From Laetiporus sulphureus 93-53 (lineage: Eukaryota > Basidiomycota > Agaricomycetes > Polyporales > Laetiporaceae): a stretch of DNA of 49,123 nt. Below are positions 1-11,800 of the stretch, piece by piece. Each line of letters begins with the position of its first letter. Position 1 is the stretch's first letter. The notes under the pieces were generated by a model. That model was not told the DNA's origin. It ran no database searches and saw nothing but the letters and a program-made list of their open reading frames with translations. Location: contig NW_024468522.1 in the NCBI RefSeq assembly GCF_001632365.1, positions 5,336 through 54,458 on the forward strand, in the 5' to 3' direction. Position numbers and translations under genes: made by a program.

Positions 1-59
1 GGTCGGTAGAGCGCGTCGGGGTGGTCGAGTGAGAAGGAGGGGGAGGCTCTGGTAACGCT

Positions 60-1450
60 GACTACATGCGCCGTGCTGTGACGCGCGATACAAATAGACT
101 GGTACTCACCTGCGGCGCCCCTCCAACCAACTCGCCCTCCTCTTGTGTCGCCGCCGACGCATCGTCATATCTCGTATGTATCTGCGCGTTCGTGAGTCGT
201 GGTGAAGGGACGAAGGCGTAGGCGGCAGATGGGGCAGGCCTGAGCGAAATCCGGGCTCGTGCGTAGGTCTTCCAAGCCTGCAGGGATTGCTGGGGCGGTC
301 GAACGAGAGAGGGGGGGAGAAGTCTGGAAGGTGAGCGCATGCGCCCTAAGGCGACGCGCGACAGGCCGACCGGGACTCACCTGTGGCATCCCACCCACAA
401 AGTCCATCTTATCTGCCCTCCTCCTGCGGTGTCGCCGCTGCCGTGTCGCCATCTCTTGCATGCGTCCGTGCGCTCGTGAGCCGTGCTGATCGAGCGAGGG
501 CATGGGCAGCAGATAGGGCAGGCCTGCGCGATCGGCTCATCGTGTAGGGCGTGAGGAAGGCAGTGCGAGGAACGAAGAACGCGGGGGGGGTCGCACGCAC
601 GAGCGAGCGGCTAGTCGCTGTGTAAGGCGACAAGAGAGGGGCAATTTGAGAAGCGCGGGCGCACGATGCCTCGCGTGGGCTCATGCGAGAGTCGTCGAGT
701 CGGCAGAGCGCGCGAGGGCGGTCGAACGAGGGCGGAGGTGTCTAGAAGGTCAATATATGTGCCCTCGGGCGATGCGCAATACCGGAAGACTCATCTGGGG
801 CACCCGTCCAATGCCATCCAACCTAACCGTCCCTCCTCCTATAGTGCCGCCGCCCGGTCGCCATCTGTTGTAAGCGTCCGCGCGCTCGAGAGCCGTGGTG
901 ATCGGAGAGGAGTGGGTGGCAGATGTGGCAGGCCTGCACGATCAGCGCATGACGTCGGGCGTTGGGAAGGCAGTGGTGGCGAACAGAGAACGCGGCCAGT
1001 TCGCGTGCCGTGGTGGTGAAGGACACGCGCACGCTCCTGGCCGCTGTAGAAGGGCGAGAAGAGAATGGATACGCGGAGCGCGGGTGCACAATGCCTCACG
1101 TAGGCTCATTCGCACATGCCATCGAGGTCGGCAGACAGCAGTGGGTTGATCAAACGAGAGGCGGGGAGACTGGAAGGTAAATCTATGCGTCCTGGGGCGA
1201 CGCACGATACAGGGCAACCGCGACTCACCTACGGCACCCATCCAATGCCATCCAACCTTCCCTCCCTCCTCCTGGAGTGCCGCCACCACTGGGTTGACAT
1301 CTCCTGCATGCGTTCGAGCATTCGTGAGCCACAGTGATCGGGCAAGGGAGTGGGCGGCAGATGAGGTGGGTCTGCATGGACAGCTTGACGCGTTGGGTGC
1401 TGGGAGGGCGATGGTTCGGGGTGAACGACAGCGCGGGCTCGCATTCGTAT
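60..1450. repeat. Diverged CpG-rich tandem repeat, about four units
   Basis: Four related units begin near 80, 352, 767 and 1196 (spacings about 272, 415 and 429 bp). Each shares, in order, a GCGACGCRCGAYA-like start, GACTCACCT(G/A)YGGC, a CCTCCTCCT run, CGCCATCTC/TTGCATGCGT, CGTGAGCCGTGRTGATCG and GGCAGATGDGGCAGG. The first unit is shortened at its 3' side. Read on the minus strand, each unit carries a splice-donor-like CAG|GTGAGT (near 105, 377, 793 and 1225; the third is altered to CAG|ATGAGT), so the units look like repeated exon-intron modules. No protein family was recognised. The stretch is much richer in CpG than the gene relics to its right. Confidence 0.75.
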
Positions 1451-2419
1451 GCCGTGGGCAACAGAGAGGACCGTGGCCGTTCAGTACGTGTGGGCATGCT
1501 CGTAGTTGCCGCGAAGTCGAAGACGGCGCGCTGGGGAAGAGCGACCACGTTCTTATCGAAGTCTAAGGTTGAAAAGTGCGTGGATTTCCGAGTACAACTC
1601 GGATTTCCAGAGGAGGAAAGAGGAGAAAGATCGACTAGAGACCGCAGCGTGAACAACACAGTGCGGTCGGTCGTCGAGACTGGTAAAAAAGCAAAATGTT
1701 GTTAGCTTTGCGAGTCTGAAATGATAACTTACCTGACGACCTCAACGTCCGATCGCACATATGAACAACAGCCTCTCCGCCCTTCAAGGTCACGTACGAT
1801 ACTTGAAAATGTCAAGGAATGCGCGGTGAGGAAGGCTGAGGTCCGAGATAGAGAGGCGAGAGGCGAGAGGTGAGAAGTGGGAACAGGCGCGAGTCCCCGA
1901 TTGGGAAGTGAAAACGGCAGCAAGAGCAGATCTAAGTACAGGTCCTGGAGGGTCGCAAAGGGCTCCGTTCGTGGAGATTTTTGGCATACATATAGGTGAA
2001 TGGTATAGCGAGAGGTCGCAAGCAGCGCCTAGGGGATAGTGGATGTACGGCGAGAAAAAAATAAAATCAGCTACGCGCTGAACGGGCGCTTATCGAGCGA
2101 GCTCAAAGAACAATGCATAGAAAACAAACCGGACGGTGATAATACTTGAAATAATGATATGATGAGGAGGATATGCATTCATAGGGGTCGCAAAAAAAAC
2201 AGAATTTAGAGCACTTGCTCAAGTTTTCAGAAATATTCTAGTCACAGTTGACAGAATGCAAAAACTTACCTGATTGCGCAAGCTTTCGCGCATGACCCAT
2301 TGCGTCGAATGATTGCGACCCTTTTGCAACCCCGAGAATCGAAGCAGGGCTTTCAAATGAGATTGTTTTCAAGAGGATAAGACATGATCTCGAGGAGCTA
2401 GGAGGTGCGCACGGAGGGA
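1451..2419. other. Stretch without a recognisable gene
   Basis: I find no convincing protein here. Two identical splice-donor-like sites, TCAG|GTAAGTT, read on the minus strand near 1733 and 2272. They could belong to a minus-strand transcript running away from RNASEH2A into the repeat block, but the exons between them are short and show no known family. Confidence 0.35.
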
Positions 2420-2440
2420 GGCCGAATGTTACATTCGGCC
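2420..2440. promoter_or_regulatory. Perfect hairpin palindrome upstream of RNASEH2A
   Basis: Nine-base arms GGCCGAATG and CATTCGGCC flank a 3-base centre (TTA). The palindrome lies 37 bp before the RNASEH2A ATG, followed by a TATA-like TTATATAGATAG at 2445-2456. It may be a dimeric transcription-factor site; a function is not shown. Confidence 0.4.
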
Positions 2441-2477
2441 CGGGTTATATAGATAGACCGCTCCTGGACCACACATT

Positions 2478-3572
2478 ATGGGCGTTGATGAAGCGGGGAG
2501 AGGACCTGTTCTTGGTCCAATGGTATACGGCGTGGCATATTGCCCAGCGGCATATCAAGAGCATCTGGATGATCTTGGGTTCGCAGGTCGGCGGTCACGT
2601 CCACTTTGACTGTCATGGCTTCTGAACTGTCTAGTTTTTCGTCATACTCGAAGACACTGACTGCTGATGCGCACTTGGGGACCCTGTGTTCAGATCCAGA
2701 GAATGGTCCATCCGGGCCCTCAGCTACGTAACCAGTCTCATCAGATTGTCAGTGCCACCGGCCCATCATGCCTTCACATCAGTCCTCAAGCTATTTCAAG
2801 TGATATGATTCGGCGGCCACCGACAAACTTGAACCATCAGTCTGAGCAAGCTACAAGCATCCTCATCCGTGGAATGCTCCAAAGCGGTATCCAGCTGTCA
2901 CAAGCGCATCTTTCTAACAGGCGAAATTTACGATTTCATATTGAAACGCTTCTCACAGGTATATGTAGATGTGTTGGGCCCCACGAAGACCTACGAGGCA
3001 TACCTCTCCTCCCATTTTTTTGAACATCAACTTCACAGTGACTGCCAAGGCTGACTCGAAGTTCAAGATCGTAGGTGCCGCCAGTATCGCTGCGAAGGTC
3101 ACCCACGATGCATGGGTCGAGGGATGGATTTTCGAGGAGCACGACCCTACCCGATGCTGGCGAAAGCGGCGTATCGAAGACAAAACCACGATGGAGCAAA
3201 GAGTTAGGAAGCGGCTATTAATTTGATAAATGTTCGAAGTATGCCGAGGTGATTGGCTAATGCGATGAGCCATGTAGACCCGAAGACACAAGCTATGGAT
3301 CAAGAACTCGCTGGACCTGACATTTGGTTTTCCCTCGCTTGTCCGCTTCTCGTGGACGACCATTAAGTTGATCCTCGACAAGGAGGCTCACGTGGTGTAA
3401 TGGTGCATTCTCTCACGACGGTCTGCAGATGCCATCCAACTGATCAACTCATTGCAGGACCAATGATGGACAAGCATCGCTTGTTAAAGTCTTGGAGAGT
3501 GAAACAGGGCTGGACCACCGCCATTGTGCAGTCATCAAGGACCTGGGAATAAAAAGTGTTGTGACCGTCTGA
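2478..3572 (+). pseudogene. RNASEH2A: Ribonuclease H2 catalytic subunit A, decayed
   Basis: RNase H2 removes ribonucleotides from DNA and RNA in RNA:DNA hybrids in the nucleus. The start reads [20 protein letters not shown] (catalytic Asp-Glu). Later blocks are SPQAISSDMIRRPPTNLNHQ, VYVDVLGPTKTYEAYLSSHF (third Asp), TVTAKADSKFKIVGAASIAA (fourth Asp) and, at the end, HCAVIKDLGIKSV before TGA 3570-3572. All four DEDD carboxylates remain. The gene is nonetheless broken. The first 59-bp intron ends in AT instead of AG (2644-2645) and the second 59-bp intron starts with CT instead of GT (2724-2725). There are frameshifts near 2700, 3020 and 3290, and an in-frame TAA at 3398-3400 where Gln is expected. 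The family assignment is firm. The true N-terminus may lie slightly upstream. It converges with SART1, 136 bp away. Confidence 0.9.
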
Positions 3573-4587
3573 ATTTCATTCACCTGCACATCATCCTACC
3601 TGTATAACCCACAGTTTGTATAGTAGTTTACTGAACAACTCTGACATTACACTGCTGTGTCCACATATCTACTCCATTCAAACCTCCAAGAGATGGTTCA
3701 CACAAAATCTACCACTTTTTCGGAGGCGGCGAGCTCGCAGCCTCTCCTACCACCTTGTGTTTCACGCTGAGCCCGATGACCAGCTTCGTGCGGTCACTCG
3801 GAACAGGAGTCCCTTCCTTTGAAGATGCGAAGGGCTCTGCTGCTGCAGAGATTCTCGGAAACCCGGGCCGCGGCGCAGGAGAGCCGGTGCTGGTGGGCGA
3901 TGCGCCAGAGATGACAGTCGGGAAACCCATAAAAGTTGGGAACCCATGAAAGTAGGGCTGCCATTGGCCATGGGGGAGGGCAGTGTCATCGAGCTGGATG
4001 AGTCGAGCTGTGGCATCGAGGACTTAGCAGCATTCTTTTCTTTGTTCCTTTTCTCATCTTGCCCTTTGATAATGGCTGGGCATCGAAAAATCCCGCAGCT
4101 TGAGGCACGGCATTGAACAGAAGTTCATTAGATTGGCCACATATCTGCACAATGGAGTGAACTTACCCTCTGTTTCCAACAGGCAGCACACAGTGCGCCT
4201 GACCTGCCTTCTCCTGTCAAATCTGGAACTTCATGCTCAAAGGCGTGTCTCCGCTGGCCATCGCCTTCTTTTTCTTCTCCTCTGTGATTTCCTTCAACCG
4301 TTTTTAAGTCTTCATCCTGCCAGAGCTCTAGCCATGGAACTTGTGTGAAAGTGCCTTCCAAGCCTCCTTTTGCGTGAGCTCATGTCCAAACTCATCGTAG
4401 TACACGATGTTGACATCCGCCTTGTAATTCTTGAAGGACTCCAAGTTCTGTCAAGCCACCTACCGTTCGCGAAGATGGTTCTCGTACTCACGTGTGGCCT
4501 GATCCTTGTTTCCCCCCGTGCATCTTGGCACGTTTCAGCTCTCGCTGAGTGACCATGCAGTGATAGTCTGCCAGCCAAAGGTCACGC

Positions 4588-4599
4588 TGCAGCTGTACC
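4588..4599. repeat. Target-site duplication of the LINE, left copy
   Basis: TGCAGCTGTACC here is identical to 6032-6043. Flanking bases differ on both sides, so the duplication is exactly 12 bp. Removing the insert with one copy restores SART1 codons for V-Q-L-Q-R-D-L-W-L. Confidence 0.93.
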
Positions 4600-6031
4600 T
4601 TTTTGTTTTGTACATTTATTTGTAGACCGCGCTATGTGCGGTTGAGAGGGATAATTACATGTGGTAACCATGTGAAGAGGTGTCAACGCACAGACTGTGA
4701 GTGAGGATGAGGAAGGTCACAGAGACCAGAAAACATCTGGAACTTAAATATACTATGAGCGACTATAATGCACTATCAACAACTACGTGGCCTACATATT
4801 CCCTCATAGTATAATCATGGTTGCAGATGACAGTAGTGCACTATCCAGGATGAAGGAGGAGGTTACAGAAATGAAGGAGGTGAGGTGAAGGATGCCTGTT
4901 CAATGGGCCCATAGACGGTTCAGGTCCCAGGTAGAGGGATTGGGGTTGCGGAAGAGCAGCTGCCGGGCATGTGCGTGCTTGGGGGATCACAGCAGGATGT
5001 GTTCGTGCATGCTAGGAGTGGTCAGATCACATACACAGGGGCACCATGAAAATAACAAGCAGTGTTTCCAGTCCCGTAAAGAGATGAGAAATAGGGAGCC
5101 AGGTAGTCGCAGCCGGTTAGAGCTTGGGTCAACCTGGCCTCGACGTCACGTTCATAATAATGGGTAACAAAAACGAGATGCAGCTTTTGAGATGGCTGAT
5201 GTAGCCAAGCAGAACGTAAAGCAGTGGGACGATCAGTGAAGCAAAATTCATTTTGCCAGGAGGTGGTCGCTCGCTCTCATGCCCAGCACCGGCACCACGT
5301 CAATGTGGGTAGGATGAAAAAAAAATGCCTTGGCTAGACGGTCCACCACCTCGTTTCCCAGTACATCACGGTGGCCGGGAACCCAGAGCAGTGAAATAGT
5401 TAAAAGAGGGTAGCACTTCATGAGGGAAGCCAGAAGTGCTTGAAAGCGAATTAAAAAGGGCTGGCCGCTGTGCGAGCGCAGCGACAGGATATTGGAGAGC
5501 GTGGATCAATTGTCTGCACAGAGGTAGATGCAGTGGATCATGGGGTAAGTCACCAGAAATCTGGCAAAGCGGCTGGCGACTGCTGCCATAGCATATAATT
5601 CAGCATCGTAAACCTTGGTGTGATGGCCTAAGCCCCATGCCCGCTCATATTTCATGGCCCCCTGATGGATGATACACGCACCTGCACCCACTCTCCGGTG
5701 TTGTGGGGCCATTGCCGAGGTGTTTACCTGGGATCCATCTGTGAAGATCCATAGGGAATTGGGCGAGGTAATGTAGGAATGAAGGAGGGAAAAAAAGAAT
5801 GTACGTAAATAATCTGCAGATCCCTCTTTGGTCAGAGGGGGGGGGGAAGGGTGATGGAGATGCGGTCACCGAAATGGTGTTCGGGCTCCCACAGGGCCTG
5901 GAGCCACGGGTCGAGTCATGCGGCCTGGTCAGGGAGCTCGTGCTCGAGGACGTCCACTGTGGAGTCACTGTAGCAGATGGGGATGTTGGGATTCAGAAGG
6001 GAGAAGTTAGATGGATTGGTGGCATGGTTTG
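4600..6031 (-). mobile_element. 5'-truncated LINE (non-LTR retrotransposon) inserted in SART1
   Basis: A 1432-bp insert is bounded by a perfect 12-bp duplication and ends, on the minus strand, in an A-rich tail (start of the plus-strand copy: TTTTTGTTTTGTACATTTAT). It has no terminal repeats. The only recognisable coding part is an RNase H domain at 5310-5755; the endonuclease and most of the reverse transcriptase are missing. That is typical of abortive target-primed reverse transcription. It sits inside a SART1 coding exon, so it disrupts the reading frame. Its own ORF also carries stops, so the insertion is not recent. Confidence 0.88.
5310..5755 (-). pseudogene. LINE-encoded RNase H domain
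   Basis: Minus-strand reading gives IFTDGSQ (first catalytic Asp), GAGACIIHQG, VYDAELYAMAAVASRFA (Glu), IYLCADN (Asp), then, after a TGA probably derived from CGA, LLWVPGHRDVLGNEVVDRLA (last Asp). This is the RNase H1-type domain found at the C-terminus of many fungal LINE pol proteins. It is in one frame apart from the stop after CADN at about 5506. It degrades the RNA strand during element replication in an active copy; this copy is dead. Confidence 0.8.
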
Positions 6032-6043
6032 TGCAGCTGTACC
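6032..6043. repeat. Target-site duplication of the LINE, right copy
   Basis: TGCAGCTGTACC matches 4588-4599 at 12 of 12 bases, marking the 5' end of the minus-strand LINE. Confidence 0.93.
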
Positions 6044-8109
6044 CTGTCTCGCTCCTTTTGGTCGGAAGTAGGTGCAGCAAGGATGCCTTGCTGGTGCAGG
6101 ATGTTCAAAGTAGATGCCAGATCAGCGCTGTACATTTGCTCTGTAAGCATACCAACAGGGACCTCCATGCCCTCTGCGGCAGCCTTTTCAGCAGCTTCAG
6201 TGTTCTTGATCGCATTCTCGATCACATTGAGCATCTCTTCGTCATCCTCTTCCTCCTTGACTCTCACTTCACCTGCTTCAAGCTCTTTCCACGGCCTCCT
6301 CAACCTCCATTTTGACATCAACGGATGGTGAGCGTGGCTTGGTAATCTCCATGGGCACTGGTGCTGGTGTTGCAGCAGGAGGTTCCTTCTTGACCAAGGT
6401 TGGCTCATAAGTAATGGCACGGACGAACTCTGAGGTATCGTCAAAAGTCAAGCCACTCTCGCCATCCACATCACCGTCCTCCCCAATAGTGATAACACCA
6501 TCCTCGTTCAAAACCTCTGATCTCGTGCGTTCTTCAGCGACTATGGATGGTGATACTTCAGCATCAGGACCTGTCACGTTATCGAGCTGCTCACCTCGTC
6601 TAGCAATGTCCTCTGAAGACAGTTTCTTAGCTTTCTGTAACTTCTTTGTGCACGAACGGGCAACAGCTGCTTGTAGCTCATTGTCATGTACAAAATTTGT
6701 GTCCAATTATGAGGTCGTGGGACAATCGGCTTCTTGTCTACCTGCATCTGATCATCACCATTGAGGAATGTCGTGATCCTCCGTCGGGACTCGACGAGAA
6801 GCCTTCTTCTTCTTTGTCTAAGTAAGATTGCGAATCTGTTAGCAATGAGATGATGAACATCAATCGAATACTCACTTTAGGCTTCTGAAACCCGATGTCC
6901 CCTTCTTTGAGGCAATCTTCCGATTCAATATTCTCTACATTTACCATTGAGTTTCCGTCCCATCAGGACATCAAATACTTACTAGCGTAGTTCATAGAGA
7001 GTAAGAACTTATTCACAGTGGCAGCTGCCTGCTCCCGCTCATCACGTCTAGACTGAGCAGAGGTGATGTTCGTGCCTAACTGAAATCCCTAAGAGATAGT
7101 GGATAAGGTGCGAAAATGGGGAGAGAATCATTACACATATAGTCTCTTTCAGGCCCTCTAGGAAATCATCGTATTTGAACAGCAATGACTGCTTCATACC
7201 AGCTGCACCAGGAGTGAACTTCTCATTACTATAACCAGTGTAGTCCCACCTCTTTATCTTAAGCTTCTTCTTCTTCTTCATGCACTCGTGCTCAGCCATT
7301 TCTAGGCTCTGCAGCTCATCCTCTGTTCATCCATCACACGCTAGTATGCCACAGGTTCCAATGCACGTGAATGACAAACCTTCATTGTCGAGGATCCGGC
7401 TGTCTTTCAGTGTTGATATATGTGCTTTGCCTTCGTCCATGCCTTCGAAGTCATGGCTGACTCTCAAGCCAGCGAGGTTCTCTGACAAACAGCACTTCTT
7501 GGACATGACACAGCGAGCATAGTGCATAACAACTCACTTTCTGTGCAGTCTTCTTGAAATGCCTTGCCCATGTCCTCAAGCTCCTCCTGCCTCTTCCTAG
7601 CAAGCTCTTTATCCCTCTTCTTGCTCTTCTTGATCCCCTTCAAAGTGTCGTCTACATCGCCGTCGGCATTACCGAGAGCGGAACCTTTTAGCTTTGCATT
7701 GAGCTCCTGGCGATTTCTCACCCTAGACAGACGGTCCTATAAGTATCTCCGCTGATGATGCGCATGGGCCTGGTCACCCAATGGAAGGTAGAAGTAGCCA
7801 TCTCACCCATCGAGAAAGAAGTACACTCACTTCAAAATATTCTCCTATATTCCTTTGCTTCCCGCTCTTTTGATTCCTTCTCTCGTTGCTTCACATAGTT
7901 TTCCTCTGCTTGCTTCTCCCTGTCATCCACAGAAGCGCTATCGTCGGTCAGAGGCTTGAGGCCGAGGGAGATATGAATCTTGTTTGTCTCCTCCAGGCTG
8001 ATGCTCTCTTCTATGGACATGGTGTGCAGTGCTTATTTCACAGGGATGGGTGGGAAATGTGTAGAGCAGAAGCAAGGACTGATGGGTGATGATAGTTGAA
8101 GGTGAGTCG

Positions 8110-8320
8110 ATTGAGTCGACTGTAGGCTGCACCCGTGAGTCGCAACCAGGTACGGGTAAGTCGTAGCCAGCATAGGGTAGCCAGCATGGATATCAGCACA
8201 GTCGAGCAAGTCATAGCCAGAATAAGTCGTAGCCAGCTTAAATCAGCATGGTCGAGTGAGCCATACAGCTGTAAGTCGTAGCCAGCATAGGATCAGCACA
8301 GTCAAGTTGTAGCCGGAATG
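8110..8320. repeat. Irregular minisatellite upstream of SART1
   Basis: Variants of TAAGTCGTAGCCAGCATAGG and TCAGCACAGTCGAG recur near 8157, 8210, 8224, 8272 and 8307. Spacing is irregular (about 14-50 bp), so it is a degenerate compound tandem repeat. It occupies the region just upstream of the SART1 start at 8020 and may have interfered with its promoter. Confidence 0.7.
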
Positions 8321-8421
8321 GCGAGCTTGTAGGTGAGAAGTGCATGGTAGGAGGGAGGTGCCTGAGAGAGGAAGAGAGGGGGTGAATAAGGAGCCCACAG
8401 GAGGAGGGAGCCGACCCAGGG

Positions 8422-8722
8422 TGTGACAGATCACGAGGGCTTCACACCCTTCGTGTCGCAGCCCATTGATGGTCTCAGCGTGGGAGATTTACGGTCCCAC
8501 AGGTCATGTTCGTGGCCATGCCCAGGTCCGAATGACCAGTGGATACGCCCGACGGTGGTTTTGAACATGTCAAGAGCGATGGAGTAGAAACACAAAGAAT
8601 GTTTGTCTGCGATATATATACAGAGGAGAAACAATAAGATACAATAGGGGGATGAACTGTGCATGTAGGATTCGTACGGATAGTTCAGCCTTTCACACAA
8701 AAAAATGGTTTCAGGTGTGACA
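8422..8722 (+). mobile_element. Possible LTR remnant
   Basis: The segment starts TGTGACAGATC, ends CAGGTGTGACA (TG...CA termini) and is preceded by a purine-rich GGAGGAGGGAG, as a 3' LTR would be. It contains a TATA-like TATATATA at about 8612. No 5-bp flanking duplication is visible (CAGGG versus AACAG) and no internal retroelement genes adjoin it, so it could be a solo or truncated LTR, or chance. It lies between SART1 and HFM1. Confidence 0.35.
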
Positions 8723-8859
8723 AACAGCCACACAACGAACAGCGAGAGACAGACGATGTTAACAAAGTCAAGCAGTGACAATAGCAGTCAACAGCAGCCG
8801 CTTATGAACATAGTTGCAGATGCTGACAACAGAGGGACATTGCCACAAGCTCTAGCTCC

Positions 8860-11800
8860 TCAAATCCTTCTGAAAGCTATTCTCCTCCTGAGTTTCGTCA
8901 TTGAATGCAAAGCTTGCAGCTCGACCTCTATGTCACTGTGAGCGAGACGTGTCTTGATGGCATCATTGATGAATTGCTTGCCTGTCAAAGGTAACTGTTC
9001 ATAGGACGCACTGCAAGAGGTTGCCAAAGTCTTCGAGGAAGACGTGTCCAGGACGATTTCGAAGAGATTAAGATCTAGCTCAAATGGTTCATCACCTGGA
9101 GCTTGAAAGTGACAAGGAGAGCCTTGTTTCACCTCCACATCCTGCTGCCAGCCCGAAGGACCATGCTCATCGGAGGAAGAATCCAAGAATAGCAGCTCTG
9201 CCTTCTGCTTACCCTTGTCAATCTGCGACCACTGTCGTGAACATTCAAAATGTTCATACGCATATCTCAACGACACATACTTTTCATTGCGTGGGGCTGG
9301 CAGGTGGCCTTCTGAACATTTTGTCATGTTGTGTGGGTTCCAACTTAGCGCACTTGTGATTGGTAGGCGATTCATTGGCTTCACTTTTTTTGCTTCTGCC
9401 CCTTCAAAGCTGGAGTATTCCAGAGCCAGTTTTCGGTGTGAGGAGAGTTATCATAAGCTTGTGGCATAGAAGAACCAGTATTCATACATCTGATATTCTC
9501 ATTGTCATATAAGGGAGTATCTCGTAATGCAGCGTTGACTTCCAAGTTAGAATAGTGCGTGGTATCATTAGAAGGAATTGCGACATCACATCCCTTCCGC
9601 TCTCCATCACCAAAGGAGCTCAATACGTCACCAAAGGAGTTCAATACGTCACTAGGCTCTGGGAGGTCTGAGTCATTATCTGAGTCATCAATAGAGATGA
9701 CATCGTCGCCAGTATCAGCCTTGTTGTCCATGCGTAGAGACCTCAAGCCAGAGCTGATAGACCATCCCTTGAGCCCTTCCCCGTAAGTATTCAGAGATTT
9801 GTCGAGTTTGATGCGCTGCCCTGAAGATAATTTCAGATTCACCTTGACATTAGTCTTTTCGTGCAGAGCGTCGAAGCGCTTCAGCTGAGCGTCCACCTTA
9901 TCCCATGGCTTTGACTTGACCTTGGTTGTCGCCTTAGGCTTTGAAGAGTCCGTGCATCGCGAGCCCTTATCGGACATGACTGTGAACTTCTCGAGCTTGC
10001 TTTGGATGCTCTCTTCATTGCACAGAGCTTCGATTCACTTCTTCAACATTGGAGGGGGTTTTGGCAGACCTTCATGGCAGCTTGAAGACCACTTAGAAAC
10101 ATTGACCCCACGAAAATAGAGTTAACACGCACCAGACATGGCGGCAATTTCTCTTGTCTTTGCACTTATGGTTGCATCTGCACAGCATGCATGCTAGATA
10201 GATCATAACACAACATGACGATTGAACCTACTCATAGTTGCCATTTGGTAGTCATTTGTGCCTGTTTTGCATCGTTGCCATAGTGTTACGAGGAGCAATC
10301 TTGGCACTCGTCTTCTGTTGCTCCTCACAGTGCTTGAAGACATTGGCCTGGGTAGCAGCGGGCTCTGAGGAATTGTCAATGACAGATCAAAAGACTGATG
10401 GTTGAACTCGCTACTAATGGCTGGCGGTGGCTTCAATTTGGCTGTCGGTAACTCCACCTCTACGGAATCCTCATCGTCTGGGCCCATGTTCCAGAAGTCA
10501 ACATTGTCCTCGAGGCCGTACAGCAGGAAATCCTTCGTGGTTGCATAATGATTGGATTTATATGCCTCGGAGACAGGCGACAACAATTCTACCATGAAGT
10601 TCGTTCCGCTCGTGAGCATGTTAGGGTAGTACTTCGTGCCAACATTGAGCTTGTAGCATTCGGTCACAGCCACACCAGCAATGGTTTCCTATCACCTCGT
10701 AAACATTCTGAGCATGGGAACACATAAGATCGTACTGAGCTGATGCACACAGTGATCGACTGGCTGGGCTTCGTTAGCTGGACACTGACCGTGATCCTCT
10801 TGGTTTCCTTCAGTTCTTCCATCCTGACATGTCTCTCAGGAACAAATGAATTAGCCGAAATGTCAGGGCTCACGGGTACCGTCGAAAGTCCATGATGTCA
10901 AGGTCCGAAGTCAAGATGAGCACCATTGTCATGTCCACCTCCCTGGTCTTGACATTCTTCGGCTTAATCACTGTGCCATTGAGCAACCCACAGTCAACAA
11001 GTATTTCGACCTCCAAGGGCTTCTTGTCTCCATGACTGGATATGGCAACTTCACTGATTTGCAATGTATACTGAGGAAACTGCTGCATGGCAGCAAGTAC
11101 CTCGAGGCCAAAAGGTGGCCGATGATTGAGCAGCTAAAATCCAAGTCAGCAACTGGACACATGGTTTCAAGAGATGTTATACAGCTTCCAGGCACAGCTG
11201 GTCTTGCTTTCGTAGCACGTCGATGCTGGTGATATTGTGCTTCACAAGTACCTGTTCTCATGAATGATGCCCTCAGCTGCTTATGAGGATATGACAAACC
11301 TTGAGACTGGTGGATAAACTGTCAGCGTAGTTGGGTTAGAAGGAAAAAAAATATGAGCATGCACGATTTCTCGCCGATGCGCTCGACTTGCCGCATGACC
11401 ATGTACCGATCTTCCCAGGCCTTAGCATTGAAACAGCGCATTCTGTGTAAACCAGTGAGAAAATAGGACACAGGATGCAGATCGGATGACGGACACCTCA
11501 AGGCCACTCTTGAGTAAACTGCCTGCCTTCGTCACAATCGCCACCTCCACGATAGCTGGCCAAACAAGGTAAGAATTAAGCTGAGGCAACAGTTAGATCA
11601 GCGCTCACCTTTTGCAATTTGCACACTGTCTCAGAAAATTGCAAATGCTTCTACGGGTGTATTGTTATCGTGGTACGTGTATTCACTCATGCAGCCCAGA
11701 ACGACCTGGAAAAGGACATAAATCACTACTTCTGTTGAGAAGTGTTGAGACCAACCTGTATCAACACGAAGATCTTGTCCGCCGGTTTCTCGATCTTCTT

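Larger units (their letters stand above)
3709..8020 (-). pseudogene. SART1: SART1/Snu66 tri-snRNP splicing factor, interrupted
   Basis: SART1/Snu66 is a U4/U6.U5 tri-snRNP protein needed for spliceosome activation. Minus-strand reading gives the N-terminus ISLEETNKIHISLGLKPLTD (about 7960-8005), then NRQELNAKLKG, DVDDTLKGIKKSKKRDKELA, VSHDFEGMDEGKAHISTLKD, FTPGAAGMKQS, ELEAGEVRVKEEEDDEEMLN, the block DVNIVYYDEFGHELTQKEAW (about 4390-4450) and the C-terminus SDRTKLVIGLSVKHKVVG (about 3760). About ten short introns are visible. Lesions are a frameshift in the first exon (about 7850), stops in HG*SSGRMKT*KRL (about 4310-4345), a CGA-to-TGA stop near 4235, and a LINE inserted in the exon encoding DRVQLQRDLWLADY. 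The upstream neighbour is HFM1 on the same strand. Confidence 0.9.

Noticed and set aside
1225..1659. 144-codon minus-strand open frame in the repeat block
   Set aside because: High GC lengthens random frames; composition is low-complexity and no family is recognised, so I do not call it a gene.
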